Below are positions 22,423 through 33,060 of a DNA stretch of 64,000 nt, piece by piece (within the stretch, counting starts at the first letter, position 1; every line of letters starts with the position of its first letter). Under the pieces are notes generated by a model. It made no database searches and was not told the origin of the DNA. It was given only the letters and a program-made list of their open reading frames with translations. The translations under genes and the position numbers were made by a program. The DNA comes from Trochalopteron elliotii (lineage: Eukaryota > Chordata > Aves > Passeriformes > Leiothrichidae): the NCBI GenBank assembly GCA_024734555.1, contig JANPWX010000010.1, forward strand, positions 1,340,077 through 1,404,076, read 5' to 3'.

Positions 22423-25400
22423 ATGGCTCCCACCTGCCTGCTCTGCGGGGTCTGTAGCCTCCTGTGCGTCTGGTCAGTGGTGATGGGACACCCCTGCAGC
22501 CTTGACCGCCAGGTAGGGGGGCCGTGGGGGCTGCGGTGGGAGCAGCGGCTGGGGGTGGGCAGGGGGCAGAACCCGCCCCTGGTTCTGCCACCACAGCGGG
22601 GGTGCCCAGGGGGCAGCAGGGCCTGGCAGGCGGCTCCTGCTCTGCACAGCTCAAGAGAGGAGGAGCGATGAAAACCCATGGGAGCCAGCGGAGTTAATTG
22701 GGAGGTGTGCTGTGGTGGTTTGCCCATGCCCAGAGCCTGGCTGTCCTGCTCCCAGCCTTGGGCTGAATGTGTCATGTTGTCCAGCCTGTTCACCAGAGCA
22801 TTGTCTGGCAAAGCATTGTCTGATCCATTTCTGACTCTGGAGGTCTCTTGGCTGCAGGTGTAACACAGCTGCCCATAAGGGGTGCATGGCAAGCAGCCAT
22901 GAGACACATCCCTGAGGAGGTCCCAACCCCTCACTCCCTTTCCCAGTGTGTGGTGATGCAGTGACTGGAGCCAGGGTGGTGGCAAGCGTGGGGCCAGGAT
23001 CCCTGAGCACCTGGCAAGGAGCAGGAAACACAGCTAACCCACTGAGACAAGCGCTGCAGCCAGCAGCTTGGCTGCATCAGGCAGGAGCTGAGAGAATGAA
23101 GGAAAGTGGCTGTCATGGGCCACTGACCTTTCCACTGAGCTCTCAGTTATTCCACCCAAAGGTTTTCACTGTTTTCCAAAGCCTCCCTGAACCCAGCTGT
23201 GTTTGAGCTGGAAACAGGACCCCTGTGTCTTGGATCAATTATAACCCAGTCCTCAGCACCCCGGTTTAAGGGCATATCTGTTCCTCTACCAAGCAGGAAC
23301 AGCAGGGTCTGATGAGAGATTTAGGTGGACAGGAGGATGAAAGGAGAGGTGAAAGAAATGGAAAGCCCAGCTAACTGGAATGTAGCCAGACATGGAAACC
23401 CAGGACTATGGACCACAGTAAACTAAAAGCACAGCATCTCTGCTTGCAAGGTCAAACACAGCACTTAGCAGGAGCTTGTTCCTGCTCAACCAAACTTAAA
23501 TTGCTGACCTGCCTTTCTGGCAGCTTCAGTTTGGACATTTGACCCTCTCCCACTAAAAGCCCAGGCAAGAGTAACCCATGCTGGGGACTGCTCCCCAAAA
23601 CTATCTGAGCTGGGGCATCCTGTTTTACTGGTTTAAAAAAAAAAAAAAAATCCATCCATCTGGGTTGACTAATCGTTCCATTAGTCTCTGCTGGTCTTTT
23701 GGGACAGTGAATGGTCCTTGGTCTGTTCTGTTTCCTAACACCGTGTCCTAGGGTGACTATGATGCCTGTATCCCCAGTCATCTGTTCTGTATGTGCTGTG
23801 TGTTCTGTACCTTTCAGACTGGTTCTGAGAGTGAGCAGGAAAAGAAGAAGCACTCACTTTGTTTTGAAAAACAGTGTTCACTCCTCTCCATCTTCTCTTC
23901 GTCCTTAAGACTGTGTGTTCATCAAATGCACAAACAACAACCAAAATTTTTTTTCCCTTTTAGTTAATCTAGCTAGCTGAAGCAAAAAAGCTTCCTAAAC
24001 TCTTTTTTTCTTTTTTCTTAAAACGGTTTAAATCTACTCTAAACTAGAAAACCCAAAAAAGCACCAGAAGCTGCACCTGTAGCCCACTGAGCCTAGACCT
24101 CAACATTTTCCAACGCCAAAAAAACTAAAACTAATAAAAAACTAAAAAACTAAACTAACTCACAGCAAAAACTTCTCTCAATTTTGCCATCTCTTTAAAC
24201 GAACAAATAATTTTATTGTTTCATATTATTCATTCCTTATACTTGTAAGCAGCTTGTTTATTAAATAAACAGTTTTTTCCACTTTTCTCCAAAACAGTTC
24301 TTTTCCCAAACCAGCTAAAAAAACCCCAAACCATTTAAGTTTGCTCTCCAAAAAAAACCCATTCAAAGGTTTCCTCCCAAATTTGCCCTAAACCAAAACA
24401 TACTGACACAGCCAGCCAGCAGTAAGCCACAGCTACTCCCCATGTATCCTCAGGAAGGTGGGATAGGTGGAAGCATTGGTACGTTGTCCTGCACAGGCCC
24501 CAGGGAGCTGCTCCTGGCATGGGTGACTGGTACAAGTGCCTATAGCTCTGCAGCCTGGCCAGCTTCCTGCCTGCCCTTGCAACAGGCTAGGCTCAGCTGC
24601 TTCCCTCTCCAGCTGGGGGGATGCCCCTGTGTCACACAAGAGCTCCCAGGGGGCTGGAGCTGGGGATCCAGGGGAGGAAAAGGAAGGCCCTCTGCAAACT
24701 GACCCTGTATGATAACTGCCCTGTACGGAAGGACAGGGGGGTGACAACCTGTCAGTGCTTTGCACTCATCCACTTGGGTTTTTTCCCCAGCTCCTTGTCT
24801 ACTGTTTTGGTCAGCTGCTCTCAGCCCTGGGCTGTCCTGCTCATCTTTCTCCAGGTATCCAGGCACACTCCAATCTGGCAGCTCATGTGTTTTTCAAACG
24901 TGTGTGTGTCTTTGCTTTTTTTAAACTCTGCAAAGGTAATTAAGACATTTGAATCCTTGGGGAGTCCCTCTGTAGAGACACTCCCCATCATGGGTAGCCC
25001 ATTTCAGACAGAAGCTTTTTTCCCAGGGACGGGCCGACTGCAGTGGGAAGAGTCTTCAGCATGCTCCAAGTTCCCTTCCAAGAGACATCACCAGTTTGGA
25101 CCTCTCCTTCAACTCCTTGGTCATGCCCCATCACAGGACTCTCTTGAAGCATTTCCCTTCCCTGCACTCTCTTAACCTCTCCAGCAATGCCAAGCTCACG
25201 CTGAGCTCAGCAATCTTCTCCAACCTCGGGGCACTCCATCTGCTGGACCTGAGCAGCTGTGGCATCACCTACATCCCCATGGACACTTTCAAGGGCCTGG
25301 GAAACTTGCACACACTGCTTCTAAGAAACAACAGCTTGCAAGAGCTTGATGTGCCTTTCCTTTTGCCACTGAGGGCTCTTTCCCACCTGGACCTGCAGCA

Positions 25401-27115
25401 CAACGCGCTGGTCTCTGTGGGCACTTGGAGCCTGCAGCTGATGGAGACAATCCCGTGGGTCCATCTGGAAGGGAACCCCTGGGTCTGTGACTGCAGTGTG
25501 CACCCTCTGCAGCAGTGGCTGCAGCGCAGGCAAGGTGAGAGGAGGGCATGGATGGCAGGGGGTGTGTCAGACAGGTGGAACTCCAAGTGTAGGAGTCTTG
25601 CTTGAGCCATTTGCTCCGACTCCTGGGCAAGGTTTGAGATGGCTCTCTGTCCTACCCTGTTGAGGGACAGCAAACCAATAGGTGATGTGTCTGTTCCTTG
25701 CTTGCAGTTACACAGGATAACAAGGATTTCTAAGAATGTCAGCAGGATGATTTGGCCATTCTTCTGGGAAATGGGTTGCACATATACTTTGGCCTCTAAA
25801 CCCATCTTTATGTGTCTTTGTGGAGTGACCACATTTTCATTGTTGAGAGCTTGGCAGCTCCCTCTCTGGAGCCAGGTCAGGCTCCAACCATCTGAGCTCA
25901 GCTCCGAGTAAGAGCAGTGGGGTTTCTGTGGGTATCCACGAATCTGTCTGTATCCAGTTTAAAGGAGCTGCTAATCAGTCACACAGTCTGTCAGGGGATT
26001 TTCCCTTTAGTTGTTCCCTACAAAATGCTGAGGGTCAGCAAGTGAGGCAGAGCCAGGAGCACCTTGCAATGCATCCCATCACCCCAGGAGCAAGCGGGGA
26101 TCATCTTCTCTAAACAGGAGAGGGGATGGGCTCTGACCTCCATCCCACCTTATCCCATTTGTCTCCCAGCTGTGCAGGTGACCTGCATGTCGCCCCCGGG
26201 GCTGAGGGGCCAGGAGATTGCAGCTCTGGATTCTCAGGACCTGGGCTGCCAGATTAAGCAGCGGTTTGCTCGTGAGGTCAGCCCACCACAGGAGATCACA
26301 GTGACTGAGAACAACAGTAAGTTGTGCAGATTCAGAGGTGTCCATAAGGTCTAGCACCTTCCTGTCCTCTGTCATACTGGATGGGACTGCAGGTGGAGAC
26401 CCCCTGCTCTGCCCCACAGTCCCAGAGGCTGAGGCTGCTAGGCCACACTGGTGCAGTGGCTCGGTGGGAGGGTGGCCAACACCTGGAGGTGTTTGCTGGC
26501 TTTGTGACAGGAAAGTTAACAGATGCCACAAAGCCACATGGAGCACAGATTCCACAGTGATGGGCAGCAGTACCAGCCAGCTGTCAGGTAGTTTTGCTCC
26601 CAGGGTTCACACTCCCTTGGTAGCTGGGTCTTGGTGAAGAGCATCTGTATTGCTCCTAATGGAAGTGATCTAGTGCTGGCTGCACACTGCAGGCAGGCAC
26701 AGGGCTGGAGAATGGGGAGCACTGGGTGTGCCACAGGCTGACCATGTGCCTTTCCTGTCTCACAGCCACTGCACTGCCTGCCGGGAAGGGGGGAAGGAGC
26801 TGGCCATACCTGGTGGGATTCCTGGTGGCAGCAATTGCCATCTCCATCCTGATAGCCCTGGCTGCCAAGTGCAAGCTTGTCCACAAGAACTTTGCCAGCT
26901 ACCGCCACCGGCCGCTGCCCGAAATCAGCTCCATCGGAGGCGGCCCCATGGAGGACAGCAGCAACTGGGACAGGGGCTCCTGTGGGAGCCATTCCATAAC
27001 TGATGCTGCCGACCTGCAAGCTGAGGATGATGATGGCTTCATCGAGGACAACTACATCCAGCCCAGTGAGCAGCTGCCAACAAAAGAGGAGCGGGAGTTG
27101 CATCGCTCCATCTGA
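22423..27115 (+). CDS. C1orf210: TEMP/C1orf210 orthologue carrying an LRR ectodomain, four exons, 364 residues
   Basis: Exons are 22423-22512, 25027-25534, 26170-26316 and 26766-27115, all GT-AG and phase-consistent (1095 bases). Exon 1 encodes a signal peptide (about 1-22) and the first LRR N-cap cysteine. Exon 2 completes the N-cap and encodes five leucine-rich repeats (LDLSFNSL, LNLSSN, LDLSSCGI, LLLRNNSL, LDLQHNAL), then starts the C-cap (WVCDCSVHPLQQWL). Exon 3 finishes the C-cap and a stalk. Exon 4 gives an NTT glycosylation site, a membrane span (YLVGFLVAAIAISILIALAA) and a cytoplasmic tail with ASYRHRPLPE and an acidic DDDGFIEDNYIQP motif. The span and tail match human TEMP, a roughly 113-residue endosomal protein that lacks LRRs as I recall it. 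The layout matches its apparent paralogue LRRC19. A location between TIE1 and TMEM125 confirms orthology. The ligand and function are unknown; it is likely an endosomal or plasma-membrane type I receptor-like protein. Confidence 0.9.
23743..24410 (+). mobile_element. Putative solo LTR of an endogenous retrovirus in TEMP intron 1
   Basis: An AT-rich block of about 670 bases interrupts GC-rich intron sequence. It begins TGTCCTAGGG, ends near CTGACA, and contains an AATAAA signal at 24264-24269 followed by a T-rich stretch, the pattern of an LTR read on the plus strand. I found no internal viral genes and no clear target-site duplication. The ends are therefore approximate and the family assignment is open. 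Confidence 0.45.
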
Positions 27116-27548
27116 GCTTATAAGCTTACAACTCAGCCATCACTGCTGTGGCCTCTAGCTGTCTCCCTAGCTCCACCCCTTTCCCACCTGCCCTTGGTTT
27201 TGGGCCCCACATGTTTGGGGCAGGAGGAAAGGAGCAGAGAGGAGGGGAGAGAGGGATGGGCTAGGTAGGAATGGTGATGGATCTGAAGGTAGCCAGTCCC
27301 AGAATGTCCCAGCATGACACCAGTAGGCTGCACTATCACAGGGACACCAAAACAGCTGCTGCTTTCCCAGCCTCGCTCAGGTGCTGAGGCTGAAGGGAGT
27401 GGTGCCCATTGTGCCCAGGAAGCTGGGTGCAGTGGGAAGAGGAGCCTGCCCTGGTGCTGCCATGGGGTCTTGGGTGCTGGCCCCACGGCCTCATGGTGCC
27501 AGACCCAGCCCTGCTCTGTCCCTCAATGTCTTGTCACTCTGAGGTGTG

Positions 27549-27554
27549 ATTAAA
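27549..27554 (+). terminator. TEMP polyadenylation signal (ATTAAA)
   Basis: ATTAAA lies 434 bases past the TEMP stop codon. It is followed about 30 bases later by a G/T-rich stretch (GTGGTTTGTTGGG), the normal downstream element. The 3' UTR would end near 27575. Confidence 0.65.
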
Positions 27555-27599
27555 GCACGACTTAGCCCTGCCTCTGCCTGCAGTGGTTTGTTGGGATTC

Positions 27600-30500
27600 T
27601 CCCAGTGGCAGTGCCAGGAGGAGACCCCCAGCCCCACAGCTGGGGTGCAGCTTTTTTTACATGTGCTTTCAAGGACCATAAATACATTCCTCTAAATGCG
27701 GCAATGAGAGACCACATCTGTGGCACAATGAGTGCTCTTGTCCAAACAAATATTTCACCTGCTGTGCTGCAGGCAGCCTTGGTGCATCATCACAGGGTTT
27801 CTGTGCATGTCTCTCCAGCCATGGCCCTTCTTTCTTTTCTCTCTTTCCTCTCCAGGAAGACAAGCTAAAAGGCACCTTTCTCCCATAGCTCTGCAGAGCT
27901 GAGCAAACTCATCAGTGCTGCCAGTTGCAGTGCCAGGCACATGTGCTGGGGCAAGATGACCCTCTCCTCCAGCACCCATTACAGAGTTCCACGTGTCTCT
28001 TTAACTGTGGAGTGGTACAAATGCAATAATTTTTACATTCCTGTCATCTTTGTGGTACAATGAACAGCACATGAGACACAGGTAACTGCAAGTTACTTCT
28101 GCTGGAGTTGATTGTGCCTTCGTGGGTTACGCTGGAGTTAAAAGCAGGGAGCAGCAGTGGCATTCACCTTTAGTAAGTGATTCATAAGGCTGGTATCAAC
28201 TGGTTGGTAAGATTTCCCCAGGTCCAGCCCAGTCATTACCATCCCTGATAGCTCAGGAGTCTCTTCGTCATGCTCCAGAGCACGAGCTATCAACACAGGA
28301 CAGCATTTCTCAAAGCTCTGCCACACAGCTAATTACCCCACCTTCTTCAAATCTCTGTTTCACTGCTAACTGCCTTTCTATTTCTCCACTCATTAAAACA
28401 TTTACAGTGTATTAAAAAAATACACCTCAGAGAATGTAAACCAAAGGGGAAAAATGTGTCAGGCATTAGCAGGATGATACAGGCTAGAGAGCAAATGTGC
28501 CACTTGAAGCCATGAGCAGGAGGAAAACCTGCTGGCTTCTCTCAGGTTTGTTTTCTCTCACTGGAGATTTCAGGTGGTGGTTCCAGAGAGTCTTTTTTGC
28601 CCTCTGAAGGGTTTGGATCTGGCGTGAGAATGAAACGGAGTCTTCAATTCTTGTTTTTTCTTGGTTTCTCGCATGTTTATTATTTCTTATCTTACAATTT
28701 TCTCTGTGCCCAGCCGAGATGTTCACAGCTGCATGGGGTCAGCCAGCTTTTGCTCTTAAATGCCATATTTCTAACATGAGCTTTACTTTTTCGGTTACTG
28801 TCTCATCATTTGCCTTCTGGGCTCATCAGCTACCCATGAAAACACACTATATACTGTATTTTTGGAAATTTCTAATATCTTTTGGGTAAGAGATATAAAT
28901 CTGAGGGCTGGGGAAAAGCATTTCAGTTATCTTTTGAAGGGTATTTTCTGGACTTTTCAACATGATTTTTAATCACATGAATTCATGCTAGATGCAGTCT
29001 TTTCTTTTTAGTCTTGGTGATATCTTAAAAGAAGTTAAAAAGAGAAGTGCCCAGGCTTATTTGTTCAGGATCTTACTCACCAGTCCATCAGCACTTAGTA
29101 GTCGGATGACTTGTCTACTTTGACCCTGCTGATAGGCCCACCCATTTATTTATTTTTTAGCCAAGCAGACATGGCAGGTTTTCTTGTGTTTATGCATGTG
29201 TGTGTGTGTGTGTGTGCACATTTTCTGCCCCCTCTCAGGCAGCTGGAGTGTAAGTGGTCAGGAACTTGGCAACTTCTGTTTGGTGGGAAATACATCTGTC
29301 ATGCAGAGCTGGGAATGCAAGGGGTCAGAGCATGAAAAGGAGGATCCTTCTCCAGGGGTCCACCCAGGAAGCTGCTGTGAGGACCTGGCTGAGGCTGGCC
29401 TGGGGCAGAAGCAGGTATGCAGGCAGACTGGTTCCAGGCTCATGTCAGGCAGCAGCTGCTGCCTCAAGACTCAGCCCTGCCACAGGGGGAAACAGCTTCT
29501 CTGTAAACAAACCAGCCGGCACTGACATATTCAGGAGGCTTTGTGTGCTCCATGTGAGCATCTTTCAGGGGCATGGCCAGGTCTCAGGTTCACAGAGCAC
29601 ATCTGGGTTATTAAACAGAGAGAGATTAGCATGCATCTGGAGGTGGGAAGTATGTATGAGGAAAGAAGTACATGCATTTTTGTCTGTGGTGGCATTGCCA
29701 CACTAGCTGGTGATCAAAAACCACAGGCACATGAGGGACCCTGGGCTGTTGGAATTAATTATGGCCCTGGGCTGAGGCCAGCCCTGAAAAGCCCTGACAC
29801 CTCCTGCTCTGCAGAGAGGCTGTGCTCAAATATCAGACTTCAACACAATCAACTTCTCTAACACTTTATTATGTATGTCCACACACAACACAGGAGCCAA
29901 GAAACAAACCAGCCCCTGTGCTGCAGAGGGGTGCCAATGATTGGGCAGCTCTGGGCAGCTGGACACCCAACCACCATCTTCAGGCACAGTATGGTCTCAG
30001 CCATTATCTCCTTGGGTTGCTGTCCTGGCCCAGTCAATCACCCTTTTCTGGCACAATTCACAGGCACTTGGGGCACATTTTGAAGGGGCTGTGGAGGGGA
30101 CAGGATTCACATTGACATGCAGGCAGCACAGAGCTGCGAGCTGGGCATGGTCACACCTCTTCACAGAAATTTCCAGATGTGCAAAACAGCTGGTGTGCAG
30201 GCAGCTGTGGCCTGTCAGCATGTGCAGGCTGGCGGAGCTGGCAGTCACTGCTGGACCACTGGTGCTGGCAGAGGGAGTGCAGCCTGACATAACTGCACAT
30301 GCACTGACACAGACATGCAGAGCAGCAGCAATGGTGATGGTGCAAAACCATTCAGCTCTGGCCTGTCCCCTCCTGAGTAGACACAGGGGTCCCTGGTGGA
30401 CCTGGGGCCAAACAGCCCAGAGGGGAAGAACAGCTTGGCTTTGAAGAGATTTAGCACAGGAGGATCTGAGCTCATCACCACCTTGTGAGCTCTTGGGCAG

Positions 30501-31000
30501 ATTAAGGGAGGAGATACAGAGAGAAGAGGAAAGAGCAGTTTAATAAAATCTACAGATGATGTGAAAGTGGCAGAGGAAAATGTAGAAGTAACAGAGATAG
30601 AGAAAAGCCCAAATGATGTACCTGTACATTGGGGAAAACAATCCAAGGCTTCAGGCAAAGGAAAGTCAGCAGGAGTGGGACAAGAGCAGGTGAATACAGA
30701 TGTGGTCTCATGAGATCTCACTGCATTGGGGATGGTTGGTCTGGAGCTGTGAAGGGGTAAAGCCCTCACTGACCAGCTGATGGTGAACTCTGACACTGCC
30801 TCCAGGTGTAACATGGACAGTGATTTGTGCTGTTAACAAGGGAATCAGCTACCATCCTCTTCCAAATGAATTTGCTACCAGGCACCAAAAAACATTTTCT
30901 CAGTCTTGTCCCATTGAAGAGGAAACTTGGCAATAATGAGCAAAACCAACATCTGAGGCAGAGCAACCCAGGTGAAGGCAAGATGGGTGCAGACAAGAAG
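27600..31000. other. TEMP-TMEM125 intergenic region, no gene recognised
   Basis: The spacer lies between two convergent genes. It holds a short TG microsatellite. The block around 28560-28800 has T-rich, LTR-like composition, but I cannot name it. Open frames here are short and unrelated to known proteins. Part of the right end may be TMEM125 3' UTR. Confidence 0.5.
29197..29216. repeat. (TG)10 microsatellite
   Basis: Ten uninterrupted TG units lie in the TEMP-TMEM125 spacer. Confidence 0.9.
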
Positions 31001-31003
31001 ATG

Positions 31004-31135
31004 AAGAATCACAGAATAGTCTGAGATAGAAGGGGCCCAGAAGGATCATAGAGTCCATCTCTTAAGCGAATGTCCCACATGGGGTTCAAACCCATGACCT
31101 TGGTTTTATTGGCACTTCTGACCAACTGGCTAAGA
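31004..31135 (-). mobile_element. tRNA-derived SINE with CR1-type tail (TguSINE1-like)
   Basis: On the minus strand the element starts with a decayed tRNA head. This has an A-box-like TTAGCCAGTTGG (31122-31133) and a B-box GGTTTGAACCC (31082-31092). The head runs into the typical CR1 3' tail (GACTCTATGATCC, ending ATTCTGTGATTCT). This fusion is the structure described for the passerine SINE TguSINE1, which uses CR1 machinery. It supports a songbird source. Confidence 0.7.
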
Positions 31136-32397
31136 GGAAGAGAAGGTCATGCAGAAGCATCTTCAGCAGGAGGTTGGGATCTATGTCTATGGAAAGGGCA
31201 GTGAAAGGGTTAGCGGGTCTATGAGGGAAGTGAGAATTTTGACACGTAAATTAGACTTAAGCCACAGGAAAAGTTCCTGGGGTGAATTGTTAGTCTGCTT
31301 CGGGGAGAGACACCTTGGTGATAAAACAAGACACCTTGTAGAGATAAAACACCAAAAAAGCTCCAGGTAAGGCCCAAGTGACAGTAGAAGAACTTTTCTG
31401 TGCTGCAGCAGCTGCAGCACTTGGGAGACAGAAACAGCATGGGAACAAGCAGGGACTGGGATGAGCTGCAGGCCTCCTGGCAGCAGAGGTGCCTCTGCCT
31501 GGGAAACTCCTGTGGGAGGGCACAGCACTCTCCCCTCACACAGCTTCTGCAAGAGGGCAGCTCCAGCCTCAGGATTTGGGCATCCCATCACCGTTCCCCA
31601 GCAACTGCACCTTGCTGTTTGTGGCTCATGTAGCTGGAGCACCCTGGCATGATAACAGGGCCCCAACACTCAGTCCAGCACAGATGATCCATCAGGGCCT
31701 TGACACTGACACCCCTTGATCACCCCTTTGATAAAGCACAGGTCATGGTGGGCTGCAGAAATGTAACACTGGAATAGATCCTGGCATTGCAAACACAAAC
31801 AGCATTTCATGTGAGGACAGCCATGCTGTGGCTCTGGCACACACAATCCTATGCAAAGCCAACACTCACTCCCACAGACACCGATAATTTCTTGGGAGCA
31901 GCCCCTGCAGCCATACCTCCCACCAGGCTCCCTCGTGCCTGCTGACATGCAAAATATCTCCTGCCATTCACCAGCTGCTAGAGGCTCTACTTCACTCAGG
32001 AGCTGGAGGCTCTGCACAGAGCACAGGTTGGTTTTACTCCACCCGAAATTACCACCTCTCCTGCCGGGAGAGCATATGACACGGTTCCAGGAACTGCAGG
32101 AACCAAGCAAGTACTGGGATCCCCAGGGGCACAGGACAGGCTCACCTTCACTCTGTAACATGGGTCACAGCCAGGCAGGCAGCAGCTGCCACAGGAGGCT
32201 TTGTGGAGATAAAATGCCAGCCAGGTCAAAGCCCACCCAGGCACCCCGAGTCTGTGCTGTGCCTCCAGCCTGGGACAAAGCAAATGCCAGTCATCTCCAA
32301 CAGAAACACAAGGCACACTGCAGCTCTCGCCCTTCCTTGGGGAAAGGCCATCACTGACAGGCTGTATCCGCTCAGGCTCTCGCAGAAGTGTTCTGGG

Positions 32398-33060
32398 TCA
32401 GATCAGGTTGGCCATGCTGGAGGTGGGAGGAAGCCGCCTGTTTCCAGCGAGGCGGCCGGAGATGGTGAAGACGCGGATCTCGCCGGTCTCCAGGCTGCGA
32501 GGAGCCGCCCGGCGGCAGGAGGTGCACAGCAGGTATAGCAGCAGGCAGAGGAGGATGGCGCTGCCGGCAGTCAGCAGGATGACCCCGCTGGTGAACATGC
32601 TGGCCAGCGGCCGTGCGGGGCTGAGCTGCATGGTGGTGGTGGAGAGGATGGTGAGCACCACCCCGCACACCAGCAGCACCAGGGCGCTCAGCAGCAGCAC
32701 CAGGCAGTCCGAGAAGCCTCCGCTCTTCAGGAGCTCGATCTGATCCCGGCTGCGGATGCAATTCATGTCCTGGATTGCAGAGCTCAGCAGCTGCTTCAGC
32801 AGCACGAGCAGGGCCAGGAGGCAGAGCGTGGTGCCCACGGCGAGCCGCCACTCTCCAGACCGGCTGCTGGTGCTGTACAGCAGGATGATGCCCCCAATCC
32901 CGCAGGCCAGGATCAGCACCACGGCCATCCCATAGCACAGGATGGCCTTTTTGGGGTCCTGGAACCACCAGAGCTCCACATGCTCTTCCAAGATATTCCT
33001 CTGGATGTGGTCTGCATCCGCAGGGGTGCGGGGGCTGCTCAGCTCTGCCAGCTCTGGCAT
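32398..33060 (-). CDS. TMEM125: Transmembrane protein TMEM125, single coding exon, 220 residues
   Basis: This is a four-span membrane protein of unknown molecular function, orthologous to human TMEM125 (219 residues). The cytoplasmic start contains [20 protein letters not shown]. Spans lie at about 39-62, 73-93, 118-139 and 155-178. The conserved block [26 protein letters not shown] follows span 1, then [11 protein letters not shown], and the C-terminus ends TSSMANLI, like the human TSSIASLI as I recall it. The frame stays open 17 codons upstream of the chosen ATG at 33060. A strong acceptor (CTCTTCACCCAG before 33069) and a good start context (ACCATGC) show that the exon begins just before this ATG, so upstream exons are non-coding. 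Its position between TEMP and CFAP57 matches human synteny. Untranslated exons and the promoter could not be placed. Confidence 0.93.
   Translation of the reverse strand: MPELAELSSPRTPADADHIQRNILEEHVELWWFQDPKKAILCYGMAVVLILACGIGGIILLYSTSSRSGEWRLAVGTTLCLLALLVLLKQLLSSAIQDMNCIRSRDQIELLKSGGFSDCLVLLLSALVLLVCGVVLTILSTTTMQLSPARPLASMFTSGVILLTAGSAILLCLLLYLLCTSCRRAAPRSLETGEIRVFTISGRLAGNRRLPPTSSMANLI

Noticed and set aside
31070..31135. tRNA gene on the minus strand
   Set aside because: A and B boxes are present but the cloverleaf is decayed and fused to a CR1 tail, so it is a SINE.
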